A stretch of DNA of 64,000 bases from Verrucomicrobiales bacterium (GTDB lineage: Bacteria; Verrucomicrobiota; Verrucomicrobiia; Verrucomicrobiales; DEV007): assembly GCA_029212615.1 (NCBI GenBank), contig JARGPJ010000009.1, forward strand, positions 1 to 64,000. The letters run 5' to 3'. Shown here in pieces: positions 35,484 through 43,883 of this stretch (the stretch's first letter is position 1; every line of letters starts with the position of its first letter). The position numbers were made by a program, and so were the translations under genes. The notes under the pieces are model-generated. The model saw only the letters and a list, made by a program, of their open reading frames with translations, made no database searches and was not told where the DNA came from.

Positions 35484-35936
35484 TCAGTTAGCTCCCTGGA
35501 TCACACTCCAGTTGTGGATCGCTCCGTTGCAAATATCGCGAATAAAGCGATCAGAATCAGTCGCTTTGGCGTCGAAAACATAAAGTTGCTGACGAATCTT
35601 GAGATCCTTCAGCTCAAAACCGGGATCTTTGATGCCCCGATAATAAGTGAGAATCGCTTCCTTCTCCAGATCGAGCGCCCCGGGCTTCATCCCGTACTCG
35701 AGAACAAAAGTGAATCCCTTGAGAGCAGGGGCATCCCCCTCGTGAAAATCCTGACTGATCTCATCGAGAAGAGTCTTCCTGACGAAAGATTCCAAGGCAG
35801 ATTTATCTCCTTCAAATTCAACCTCATACCGACGGGTTCGCCGAAAGGTAAGCCCACCGTCAAGGGGCTCATAGAGGAGTCCATTTGCGTCTGCGGCTTC
35901 AATAAACCGATCGCTGATTTCAAAAAATTCCCGCAT
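35484..35936 (-). CDS. purS: Divergent PurS-like protein
   Basis: 150 residues. The C-terminal half follows the PurS pattern: a strand plus PGALDLEKEAILTYYRG (the position of K-x-G-VLDPQG), a second strand LKIRQQLYVFDA, then a helix and DICNGAIHNWSVIQG in place of LLANPVIE. It ends one base before purL, whose product lacks this domain, so the context argues strongly for PurS function. At 150 residues it is nearly twice the normal 80-85. The N-terminal half (RRYEVEFEGDKSALESFV) may be a second, degenerate copy, as in the paired domain of large PurL. The assignment rests on pattern and position, not close identity. Confidence 0.62.
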   Translation of the reverse strand: MREFFEISDRFIEAADANGLLYEPLDGGLTFRRTRRYEVEFEGDKSALESFVRKTLLDEISQDFHEGDAPALKGFTFVLEYGMKPGALDLEKEAILTYYRGIKDPGFELKDLKIRQQLYVFDAKATDSDRFIRDICNGAIHNWSVIQGAN

Positions 35937-36021
35937 CAATCACAGGGGGTTGTTGTGTCGAGTTCCGGCCAATCGCCTTCACTTTCCTAGGCTTGTTTCG
36001 TGGCGAGTCAACTGCACATCA

Positions 36022-37311
36022 TTAGGAGATGCCGTTTATTTTCCGAAAGCCATCCAGCTTTCCTTTCGCTTCATAAAATTTAAGCTCCTCTGTGCCCGCT
36101 TCTATCAGGGATTGTTTCACTCCCGGCGCTTCAGCCACTCCCAGCATATAATCGCGAATTGCCGTCATCTTCTGCTCCTGCACCTGGAGAAATACAGGAT
36201 CCACTTCCGGCGTCACAGCATATTTTCCATCCGCCTGCCCAGCAGCCAGAATTTCCGTAAAGGCGACCCCTTTCTCCTGGCCGAGCGACTTGGCCGTTTT
36301 AATGTCTTCAATCCAGTCTCCGTGGAGCAGCGTGAAGTAATCACGCATCGCCTGCTTGTTGTAGTGGTTGACATATTTCCCGCCCTCAAAATCGAGGAAC
36401 ATCGTCGCGCGGAACGAATCGGTATCAATCGTATCGACGAAAACAAGGTCGTTCCCGTCTTTTGCAAACTCCCATTTGATGTCCCACATCAGAAGCCCGA
36501 TTTCCTCGACTAACTGACGGACAGCCCAGGCGCCGAGAATAGCAAGCTTTCCACTGTCGACAAACTGCTCCCCCGAAAGTCCACTCATGACAAGAGCCTC
36601 CTGCTTGCTGACCATGCGGTCCTCCGGCTCAAATTTACTGGTAAAATCCCCGACCGGTTTCTCAAGGTATTGCCACGCTTCAAGCGGGCGGGTCACCCCG
36701 AGTTCGCCCTCAAAAGCACGACGGGACTTTTCGTCCATGGCCCGGTACTTCCGGTAAACCGAGCTCGCACTCGTGATCCCGAAACGAACAATGTACTCCA
36801 ATGGCACCACAAATCCGTCTTCCTGCGGAAACCGGGAGTAATCAAAAAGGTGGGAGCCCAGAAAATCCGAGCGAACCGGCTTTAGAATCTGGTACTTGCG
36901 AACCACATTATAAGCACTGGGATTTGCCGGGACGCCCTCTCGGCAAACTTCGCCGGTGACGGCATCCAGCATCCCTTCATGGTGAGTTTTAGCCCCTTTC
37001 GAACAAGCCTCCTCCAGCGCACCCGAGATCAGTTCGGTCCGATACCCGGCTGTCAAATCAGAATCCGACTCGATCGCAGCCTTCACGCGCTGCCAGACGG
37101 TGGGATCCGACATCTTCGAGTAGAGAACATGGCGGAAAAGCGCCCGGTTTACATCGTTTCCGCCAATCTCGAAGAGCGCACCGACATCAAAAACAGACCC
37201 CTTTGAAGTCGTCTGCGTGACCATCACAGAGTCATCTGCCGGAACAGCAAAGAGTCTCTGCACCGATCCTTCATAGAACGGCTCAACGAGGGCGGTTTGG
37301 GGGATGACCAT
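36022..37311 (-). CDS. purC: SAICAR synthase-like protein, long form
   Basis: 429 residues against the usual 235-300. It begins with a recognisable SAICAR synthetase pattern: PFYEGSVQRLFAV (family: LYEGKAKRVY), QTTSKGSVFDVG and PLEYIVRFGITSASSVYRKY. Later come LMWDIKWEFA and VDTIDTDSFRATMF, the equivalent of the DFKxEFG and DExxPDxxR elements. It would join aspartate to CAIR in step eight of purine synthesis. Its place at the head of purS-purL-purQ-purM-purF supports this. The extra length is spread over insertions in the middle and C-terminal end. Some drift in active-site motifs leaves small doubt. Confidence 0.82.
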   Translation of the reverse strand: MVIPQTALVEPFYEGSVQRLFAVPADDSVMVTQTTSKGSVFDVGALFEIGGNDVNRALFRHVLYSKMSDPTVWQRVKAAIESDSDLTAGYRTELISGALEEACSKGAKTHHEGMLDAVTGEVCREGVPANPSAYNVVRKYQILKPVRSDFLGSHLFDYSRFPQEDGFVVPLEYIVRFGITSASSVYRKYRAMDEKSRRAFEGELGVTRPLEAWQYLEKPVGDFTSKFEPEDRMVSKQEALVMSGLSGEQFVDSGKLAILGAWAVRQLVEEIGLLMWDIKWEFAKDGNDLVFVDTIDTDSFRATMFLDFEGGKYVNHYNKQAMRDYFTLLHGDWIEDIKTAKSLGQEKGVAFTEILAAGQADGKYAVTPEVDPVFLQVQEQKMTAIRDYMLGVAEAPGVKQSLIEAGTEELKFYEAKGKLDGFRKINGIS

Positions 37312-37427
37312 ACAGGAATGACCAAAGCGTTCGCGACGGGATTGTCACGCAGAAATGTCGGGAAAAGGCGCGGGATCAACAGCTTCGCTCACGGGAGCCG
37401 GAAAGGCACCCGGCCGCGCAAATCATC

Positions 37428-38771
37428 CTAAAGGTCCTCAAGGTCTTCTTCGGTGACTTTTGTCTTGTCCCGGAAGGCGGCAAAAAAGATCACAGCGATG
37501 CCTGCGGCAAGAATCGCAGGAAAGATCCAGAACGCTTTCCATTGCTCCATTGTGGTTGCGATCAATTGCGGATCGATTCCCTCCGGCATCTCGACGGAGA
37601 AGAGTTTCGACAACTTCTCACCGAAAGAAAGCTCCTCAGCAGGCCGGGCTTCGCGAATCGCGGTGTCGAGCACTCCATAGCTATCCACCGCCGCAAACTT
37701 CTTAGCAGCGACTTTGAATCCGAAAAACATCCCGATCCCCTGCGTCACAAAAACAAGAAGGCTCTGCGCCTGACCACTCACCGACTTGGGAGCGACCTTG
37801 TCTGTGTACATAAATCCCGTTACAAAGAAGAAATCGTAGCAGATTCCGTGAAGGGCAATCCCGAGAAAGAGCATCCAGGCGACCTGATCAGGTGCCCCGA
37901 ATGCGAACAGAAGGTAACGGGCAACCCAGGCCAACATGCCCACGAGAATCATATATTTCACACCGAGCCTTCGGAAGAAAAACGGAATCAAGAGCATGAA
38001 AACAATCTCGGACATCTGCCCGATCGTCATCGATGAACCAGCCTGCTCGAACCCTGTCGTTGCCAGAAAGTTCGAAGTCAGTGCGTAGTAATAAGCGAGT
38101 GGAATACAGATCAACCCTGAGCAGATCATAAAAACGAGGAAACCGGGCTTCGCGAGCAGCTTCCAGGCATCGACCATGAGGAGGGCACGAAGATTGATCG
38201 GCTCCCCTTTCGCCGGCGGCGGCGTGTGCGGCAGGAAAAAAGCAAACACTCCGAGCGCCATCGAACTCGCGGCACCGAGTTTAAAGATATTCAGACTGGA
38301 TGTCCAACCGAGGAAACCGATCAACAGGCCGGCAACAATCCATCCAATCGTTCCCCAGACCCGAACCTTTGGAAACGCGACCCGGTCAATATTTGCAAAA
38401 GCAATCGTGTTCCCCAGCCCCAGCGTCGGCATGTAGCAAAGCATGTGACCGACACAGTAATAGACCACCATCCTCCCGTTCCCCGCAAGGGCGGCATCTC
38501 CGGCGAGGTAGAGGAAAACTCCCCCGATAAGAAACAAAACAGCAAAGACAAACTGCGAAGGGAAAAAGCGATCCGCAATCAGCCCGAGGAACAGCGGAGC
38601 GATGATCGCCCCGAGCGGTGCCGCATTGTAAGCACCCCCAATCACCTCAACCAGATCGTTCGATCCGAGAGCCTGTCCCAGGGTCGCAAACCAGGCCCCC
38701 CAGGTGAAGAACTGCAGGAACATCATGACACTCAGAGAGGTCATCGGGGAACGTTTCGAATCAGTGGCCAT
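37428..38771 (-). CDS. MFS transporter, nucleoside-permease-like
   Basis: 447 residues, 12 predicted membrane helices. The N-terminus LSVMMFLQFFTWGAWFATLG and the helix 2-3 region with APLFLGLIADRFF resemble the nucleoside:H+ symporter (NupG/XapB) branch of the major facilitator superfamily. An insertion of about 60 residues lies between helices 10 and 11. It reads in the same direction as purC, 116 bases upstream of it, so nucleoside uptake and purine synthesis may be co-regulated. The ATG at 38771 is preferred: the frame runs 34 codons further but that part is not hydrophobic. The substrate is inferred from similarity and context. Confidence 0.82.
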   Translation of the reverse strand: MATDSKRSPMTSLSVMMFLQFFTWGAWFATLGQALGSNDLVEVIGGAYNAAPLGAIIAPLFLGLIADRFFPSQFVFAVLFLIGGVFLYLAGDAALAGNGRMVVYYCVGHMLCYMPTLGLGNTIAFANIDRVAFPKVRVWGTIGWIVAGLLIGFLGWTSSLNIFKLGAASSMALGVFAFFLPHTPPPAKGEPINLRALLMVDAWKLLAKPGFLVFMICSGLICIPLAYYYALTSNFLATTGFEQAGSSMTIGQMSEIVFMLLIPFFFRRLGVKYMILVGMLAWVARYLLFAFGAPDQVAWMLFLGIALHGICYDFFFVTGFMYTDKVAPKSVSGQAQSLLVFVTQGIGMFFGFKVAAKKFAAVDSYGVLDTAIREARPAEELSFGEKLSKLFSVEMPEGIDPQLIATTMEQWKAFWIFPAILAAGIAVIFFAAFRDKTKVTEEDLEDL

Positions 38772-38985
38772 AGTGACAGAATCTTGTCGGAGAACCTGCC
38801 GATGAGCAACCGCGAATTTAGCCGGCCCCCGCCGCGGGAAAGAGAAACAAACTTGCCGCCCCCTGTAGCACACTTCAGCCCCACCTCACCGGGTCGTTGC
38901 CGTTGCCCGCGGGATGACAGCGCGCCGCGAAGGCCCCGGGAGCCTGAATATCGGGACAACCGGAGTAAATACGCAGGAAATGAGC

Positions 38986-39007
38986 ATTTAACGCCATTAT
39001 TTAACGC
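38986..39007 (+). repeat. ATTTAACGC direct repeat
   Basis: ATTTAACGC occurs at 38986-38994 and again at 38999-39007, 13 bases start to start. The second copy runs into the first GCAA-N5-TTGC palindrome. Both lie in the 360-base gap between the nucleoside-type MFS gene and merC. Confidence 0.5.
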
Positions 39008-39045
39008 AATTTGGTTGCAGCAGACAGTATCGCAAGTAATTTGCG
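39005..39045 (+). promoter_or_regulatory. Tandem GCAA-N5-TTGC palindromes before merC-cobW
   Basis: Two copies of the same interrupted palindrome are present: cGCAAtttggTTGCa at 39005-39019 and cGCAAgtaatTTGCg at 39031-39045, 26 bases apart start to start and so on one helix face. They are about 90 bases before the merC start. A Fur-family (Zur-like) or similar dimeric repressor is a reasonable guess given the metal-related genes. The rest of the gap (38772-38985) holds nothing recognisable. Confidence 0.6.
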
Positions 39046-39131
39046 CTTTATGAACCAGCCTCACGCCCAAGCCACCGACGCCGACCGGGACAGCAGGATC
39101 AACGAAACATGGGAATAAACAGTATTTCAGC

Positions 39132-39773
39132 ATGAACACAGCCGTAAACCCTCCCCTTAGTATACCGGCGCCGCAACGACACGATGCAGACCGGGTGGGA
39201 ATCATTGCCTCGGCACTTTGCGCCGTTCATTGCGCCATTACCCCGGTACTTCTGATTCTGGCCCCGAGCTTCGGTCAATGGTGGTCACACCCGGCGTCGC
39301 ACTGGCTGGTCGCCCTCTTTGTTGTGCCGCTCGCTTTTGCCATGCTGCTTCGCGGGTTTCGCCATCATCGTCGAAAATGGATCGTTGCCTGCGGTTTCCT
39401 CGGAATGTTCCTCGTCGTTGTCGGCGCCATCATCCCCTACCTGGGACCGCCCTCTGCGTGTGCCAAGGAAGCCGCGTCAGAGAATTCCGCCCCGGCTGCG
39501 GAGGAAGATTTCGTCTACGTTGTCGGTGAAGAGGAAATATCTGAAACAAACGACACCTCAGAGGCCTCCCCCTGCCTTGATGCCTGCTGCCCCTCACTCG
39601 TAACCGACAGCGAGGGCCGCACCAGCTTACATATCCCAACGGCCAGTCTTGTCACCACTCTCGGCGGGGTCGCCTTAATCATGACTCACCTCGGAAACCT
39701 CTGTGCCTGCCGTAGAGCAGGAAACCGTCAGTGCTGCGACGGATCCGGGAGCTGCTCAGGTCAGGTCAGCTGA
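39132..39773 (+). CDS. MerC-domain membrane protein
   Basis: 213 residues, four predicted membrane helices. The first contains ASALCAVHCAITPVLL, the cysteine pair typical of MerC. A cysteine-bearing stretch (CLDACCPS) sits in a large loop between the third and fourth helices, and the C-terminus is cysteine-rich (CACRRAG, QCCDGSGSCS). MerC was described in mercury resistance, but chromosomal MerC-like proteins beside COG0523 GTPases fit zinc or other metal handling. No mer genes are near. The GTPase gene follows after 36 bases, and tandem palindromes precede the pair. Confidence 0.82.
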   Translation: MNTAVNPPLSIPAPQRHDADRVGIIASALCAVHCAITPVLLILAPSFGQWWSHPASHWLVALFVVPLAFAMLLRGFRHHRRKWIVACGFLGMFLVVVGAIIPYLGPPSACAKEAASENSAPAAEEDFVYVVGEEEISETNDTSEASPCLDACCPSLVTDSEGRTSLHIPTASLVTTLGGVALIMTHLGNLCACRRAGNRQCCDGSGSCSGQVS

Positions 39774-39809
39774 TTCTCTGCCCCCGCAGATACCGACCGA
39801 CGATTCCCC

Positions 39810-40775
39810 ATGCTAAAACCACTCCTTTTCATCACTGGTTTTCTCGGGGCCGGCAAAACAACCCTCCTGCGCACTCTCCTCGAAGAGTATCGAAAGCTGG
39901 GCCGCTCCGCCGATGTGATCCTTAACGATTTCGAGAATGCGGAGATCGATGCCTCGACCCTCGACAGCACCGCCGCATCCATTTTTCCCATTTCCGCAAG
40001 CTGTGCCTGTTGCGATAGCCTGGATGACCTCGTTAAGCTCTGTCTCGCGGCCCGGGAAAGTTCCGGAGAATCGCTCTTCATCGAATTAAACGGCACGGCC
40101 GACCCCCTTCCGCTGCTGGAAAGCTTCACCATTCTCGAAGAAAAGCTTTCCTACTTTCCCCGGTGGCAAATCGCCGTCATTGATGCGAGACACTGGGGAA
40201 ATCGAGGGGTCTACAACGCACTTGAAAAGAGACAGCTGGAAACAGCCACCCACTGGCTTCTCACTCACAGCGAAAAGCTTTCCCCCTCGGAAGTGGACGC
40301 TGTCTCATCAGCCGTGACTTCAATCAACCCTCACGCATCGCGCGTAACGCCCCGCGAACTTGCTTCAGACCTTGTCGCGAGCAGAGAAAGCGCAGACCAG
40401 GGAGATCGCCAGTGCCCCCCTGCAGGTGAGCGACCCTGTGAATCCGACTCCGTCCACGACCACGAACACAGCCTGTCACATCAATTTACAGGGTATCAAA
40501 TCCCTCTTCCGGGACGCTTTCGCAAGTATCAGATCCAACGACTGCTCGAACTTCTCCCCGATGAAGTGGTGAGAGCAAAAGCCCTCGTCAAACTCACCGA
40601 CCCTCCCGGGACACGCTGGCTCTTTGAACGAACAGGACGCGAAGCTGTAAGCGAACCCGTTGAAGTAAAGAATCTCCCGAACACCAAAACATCTCTTGTC
40701 TGCATAGGACCGGCTTTGAACCCCGGCGATTTGGACGCAACCGTCACTCGTCATTTCGGATGGAGCCGATCATGA
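39810..40775 (+). CDS. COG0523/CobW-family metal GTPase
   Basis: 321 residues. A G3E GTPase with Walker A GFLGAGKTT (10-18), NDFENAEID and the metal-binding CACC (65-68, the C-x-C-C motif of the family). ELNGTADPLPLL is the Walker B region. A short histidine-rich stretch (DHEHSLSH) lies in the linker before the C-terminal domain. Family members act as metallochaperones, often for zinc under limitation. Together with MerC just upstream and the operator-like repeats this suggests a metal-starvation operon. The usual NKxD is degenerate here (SEKLSPSE), which may affect nucleotide specificity. Confidence 0.88.
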   Translation: MLKPLLFITGFLGAGKTTLLRTLLEEYRKLGRSADVILNDFENAEIDASTLDSTAASIFPISASCACCDSLDDLVKLCLAARESSGESLFIELNGTADPLPLLESFTILEEKLSYFPRWQIAVIDARHWGNRGVYNALEKRQLETATHWLLTHSEKLSPSEVDAVSSAVTSINPHASRVTPRELASDLVASRESADQGDRQCPPAGERPCESDSVHDHEHSLSHQFTGYQIPLPGRFRKYQIQRLLELLPDEVVRAKALVKLTDPPGTRWLFERTGREAVSEPVEVKNLPNTKTSLVCIGPALNPGDLDATVTRHFGWSRS

Positions 40776-40823
40776 ATGCCTCAAGAGCGCTCTAAGGGGC
40801 GCCCTCTGCTACGGAAGCATCAT

Positions 40824-41516
40824 TTAACCCGCCCCGTAATCCCTCTTCCCGAAAATCGACGAGCCCACACGAACGAGAGTGGCACCCTCTTCGATGGCGA
40901 CGACAAAATCGTGACTCATTCCCATGGAAAGTTCCGGTAGTTTCCGCCCGAATTCTTCGACCAGCGAATCACGAATGTCACGCAAGCGGGCAAAATCGGG
41001 GCGGACCGCTTCCGGATCAGAGTTAAAAGCAGGCACTGTCATGAGACCCTCAATCTTGAGCTGATCAAGCTCAAGCAGGCTCTCCCAAACCTCTCGAACC
41101 CCCGCAGCCGGAAATCCAAACTTCGCCTCATCACCTGACACATTCACCTGGACGAGAACAGAAGGTTTCAGCTCCAACTCCCCGGCGATGCGATTCATCT
41201 GTTGTGCCAGTTCAACTGAATCGACCGTGTGAACCGAAGAGCAAAGCGGCAGAACCTTTCGCGTCTTATTCTTCTGCAGATGCCCAATGAGATGCCACTC
41301 CATGTCATCAGCCATCGCGGGGACTTTAGCGAGAAGCTCCTGAACCTTATTCTCCCCGAATATTTTCTGTCCCGCAGCGACAGCTTGCTCAATCACCTCT
41401 ACCGGCCAGGTCTTACTGACAGCAATTAAGGTCACTGCATCAGGACTGCGTCCGGACTTGAGGGAAGCCCCGGCAACCTCAGCCCGGACTCTTTCCAAAT
41501 TTTCAGCAATACTCAT
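40824..41516 (-). CDS. YggS-type PLP homeostasis protein
   Basis: 230 residues of the YggS/PLPBP family. IAVSKTWP contains the PLP lysine, FGENKVQE and WHLIGHLQKNK are conserved, and the end LSMGMSHDF with LVRVGSSIFGKRDY matches. These proteins bind pyridoxal phosphate without known catalysis and buffer vitamin B6 and amino acid pools. Its start overlaps the stop of the acetyltransferase gene by four bases (ATGA), so they share a transcript. Confidence 0.95.
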   Translation of the reverse strand: MSIAENLERVRAEVAGASLKSGRSPDAVTLIAVSKTWPVEVIEQAVAAGQKIFGENKVQELLAKVPAMADDMEWHLIGHLQKNKTRKVLPLCSSVHTVDSVELAQQMNRIAGELELKPSVLVQVNVSGDEAKFGFPAAGVREVWESLLELDQLKIEGLMTVPAFNSDPEAVRPDFARLRDIRDSLVEEFGRKLPELSMGMSHDFVVAIEEGATLVRVGSSIFGKRDYGAG

Positions 41517-42010
41517 TTTTCTGAGAGGGTTTCAACAGCCCCGCGATCCAGTCTGACAATACGCCATTCCTCCATGATCTCTCCTCCCATTTGCTCATAG
41601 AGATCGATCGCATTCCGATTCCAGTCGAGGACACTCCACTCATAGCGCCCGGCCCCCCGCTCCCTCGCGATTTCGCCTCCTGCTTTGAGAAGTTTCCTTC
41701 CGACTCCCTGCCGCCTGAATTCAGATCTCACATAAAGATCCTCCAACCACAGCCCCGCCCGCCCGATGAAGGTGGAAAAGGTCGAAAAGAAAATCGCGTA
41801 GCCAATAAGTTGTCCTTCAAAGATCGCTACGAGGGCTTCCGCGACCGGCTTTTCACCAAAGAGACTTTCCTGATAATCCGCCTCCGTCGCGACCACCTCA
41901 TCGGCAAGGCACTCAAAATCAGCGAGTTCGTGAACCATCACCAGGATCGAAGCCACATCCTCAGGTCGGGCGCTTCGTATCGTGAGATCCTTTTCTGTAA
42001 TTTTTTTCAT
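41513..42010 (-). CDS. GNAT N-acetyltransferase (diamine/thialysine type)
   Basis: 165 residues. The acetyl-CoA site is RRQGVGRKLL, preceded by LWLEDLYVRSEFR and followed by RYEWSVLDWNRNAIDLYEQMG. That combination is typical of the spermidine/spermine and thialysine acetyltransferase branch, so a polyamine or lysine-like amine is the likely substrate, though this is inference from pattern. The ATG at 42010 overlaps a T-rich stretch. It is co-transcribed with the YggS gene downstream. An unexplained inverted repeat lies about 100 bases upstream. Confidence 0.88.
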   Translation of the reverse strand: MKKITEKDLTIRSARPEDVASILVMVHELADFECLADEVVATEADYQESLFGEKPVAEALVAIFEGQLIGYAIFFSTFSTFIGRAGLWLEDLYVRSEFRRQGVGRKLLKAGGEIARERGAGRYEWSVLDWNRNAIDLYEQMGGEIMEEWRIVRLDRGAVETLSEK

Positions 42011-42107
42011 TTCATGCAGGTTTCAATCCGAACTTGGCACGGCAGGTGCTATTTAAGGGTATCGTTAGACGATCCTGGATCTGCTAACAAAGGGTTGAAA
42101 CCAGACG

Positions 42108-42177
42108 GCAACCCGGTTGACTACAAGTCTTTTGCAGGTTTTACGGGGGTTTTTCCTGCGCTTGTCAACCGGGTTGC
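42108..42177. repeat. 14-bp perfect inverted repeat with nested stem
   Basis: GCAACCCGGTTGAC (42108-42121) and GTCAACCGGGTTGC (42164-42177) are exact reverse complements around a 42-base core. Inside, GCAGG (42134-42138) and CCTGC (42155-42159) form a second, nested pair. It lies in the 201-base gap between two minus-strand genes. It could be a structured RNA, a strong terminator for the MFS gene or a palindromic repeat element. No transposase or target duplication was seen. Confidence 0.7.
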
Positions 42178-42211
42178 TTGTTTCATCTCAGGGGAACACC
42201 CCGGGGATAAA

Positions 42212-43732
42212 TCAGTGAGCAGTTCCACTATCTCCGCCCGACAGTTCGACCGGCTTGTAGCCGCCCTTCGCCTTGAAGTAAAAGAACAGGATCAGATAAC
42301 AGATCAGCATAAAGGTCGGAAGAACAGCGACCTGCAGGAAAGCTGCTTTTTTATTCGGATAACGCACTTCCCGAAGCCTTTCTCTTTCCTCATCTGTCAG
42401 CGCCTTCACCTTATCTTCGTCGACGCCACGAGTCGCTCCGAGAAAAGGAAGCTCGCGGGGTTCACTCACAACTTTCTCATAAATGGCAGGATGAGCCGTG
42501 CTGAGATCCCGATCAATCCCCTGATCCTGCAGACCTCCCATGATCGGTGCCCCGAGAATTCCCATGCCCAGAACGCCGACCGCGGAAACGCCATTGAGGG
42601 TGAGCGCTCCACCTTTTGGAAACTGTTCGGCAACCAGCCCCAGCGTCGTCGACCAGAGGAATGTCTTGCCCAGCGCATATACTGTTGCCGCAACAATGAT
42701 CACCACTCCGGCTGCCTTGGAAAGAAAGAGGAGGCCGATGATTGCAATCATTGCGCTGATGACAATCAAACCGATCGCAGAAAAGCGGTGAACGATTGGC
42801 CCCGCATAAAAGCGGAGAATTGTCATGATCGTTGAAATGTAGATGAAAATCCATCCCGCTTGCGCCGCAGTGAAATCAGCCTGCAACAAATCAGGCATCC
42901 AGCTGTCTGTGCCCAGCTCAGTCGTGGCAAGCGGCCCCATTGTCAGGAGGATAAGAAGAAACATCCAGTGCCCGACTGTTTTAGTGTAAAAACCGGCAGC
43001 GACACCGGCAATTGCCGCAACGATGAATGCCACAATCCCCGGCACCGCAAGGTCAGGGTTCAGACTGGCGAGAATTTGAGATACCCCGAGAACCAGTAAC
43101 CAGGTGAGAATGAAAAACCCGATTCCGCCGACCTGACTGAGCATTTCGCGGTACGACACGTTTGCCTCCACCCGCTCGTTCACCGGAAACTTGCGCGGAA
43201 TAATCATCACCGCATAGATCACGACGGGAATGAAACACATCACATACTTCAACTGCCAACTCGCCTCCCCGAGGAGAATCGCCGTCAATGCGCCCAAAGC
43301 CAATCCTGCCGGCCAACCCGCATGCAGAATATTCAGCCATTTTGCTTTCTGCTTATTGTAAATTGTTGCGACGACAGGGTTAATGAATGCCTCCACCGTT
43401 CCATTAGCAATCGCGATGAGGAAAACGCTCCAGTAGAGAGCCGTCGGACCGTCCGCGAAGAGCGTTAAAAGAAGGGAGGAAATATGGCAACCCATCGCAA
43501 AATACGCAGCTGTTTTGTAGCCGATGTAATCGATAATGAGGCTGAAGACGATAATGCTGATTGCAAAAGGCCAGAGCCCGACTCCGAGGATAGTTCCTTT
43601 GTCCGCTTCGGAGAGACCAAAATCCTTCTGCCAGTCTCCAATAATATTGGCGCGTAACCCGAAAACAAAGGAGGTGGCGACGAGGGCAATAAAACAGGCC
43701 CAGAACAATTTTTTCTTTTCTGTATCGGTCAT
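42212..43732 (-). CDS. MFS transporter (probable sugar/organic solute)
   Basis: 506 residues, 12 predicted membrane helices. FGLSEADKGTILGVGLWPFAI and the loop after helix 2 (DYIGYKTAAYF) follow MFS layout. NGTVEAFINPVVATIYNKQKAKWLNILHAGWP (split here as GTVEAFINPV and LNILHAGWPAG) resembles sugar-type permeases of the FucP-like branch. A hydrophilic insertion of some 60 residues lies between helices 10 and 11. It is divergent from the DUF1549/DUF1553 gene, and PVC genomes often have such transporters near carbohydrate loci. The substrate is unknown. Confidence 0.85.
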   Translation of the reverse strand: MTDTEKKKLFWACFIALVATSFVFGLRANIIGDWQKDFGLSEADKGTILGVGLWPFAISIIVFSLIIDYIGYKTAAYFAMGCHISSLLLTLFADGPTALYWSVFLIAIANGTVEAFINPVVATIYNKQKAKWLNILHAGWPAGLALGALTAILLGEASWQLKYVMCFIPVVIYAVMIIPRKFPVNERVEANVSYREMLSQVGGIGFFILTWLLVLGVSQILASLNPDLAVPGIVAFIVAAIAGVAAGFYTKTVGHWMFLLILLTMGPLATTELGTDSWMPDLLQADFTAAQAGWIFIYISTIMTILRFYAGPIVHRFSAIGLIVISAMIAIIGLLFLSKAAGVVIIVAATVYALGKTFLWSTTLGLVAEQFPKGGALTLNGVSAVGVLGMGILGAPIMGGLQDQGIDRDLSTAHPAIYEKVVSEPRELPFLGATRGVDEDKVKALTDEERERLREVRYPNKKAAFLQVAVLPTFMLICYLILFFYFKAKGGYKPVELSGGDSGTAH

Positions 43733-43883
43733 AAGGGGATTAAAAGTTCAGTCGTGAAGTGTGAAGAAATGATAAAGAAACTCAACAACCAATTCGGCTC
43801 CCCTGATCACGTCATCGCTCCAACAGCTGCGCATTCCCGATGATCGCGTAACGTTAAGGAAAGGGATCTTTTCGAATCTGCTC

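Noticed and set aside
39132..39773. Mercury-resistance function for the MerC-like protein
   Set aside because: No merR, merT, merP or merA nearby; the adjacent COG0523 GTPase points to other metal handling.
41591..42835. 414-codon plus-strand frame
   Set aside because: Runs antisense through the GNAT gene, the inverted-repeat gap and the MFS gene; no domain.
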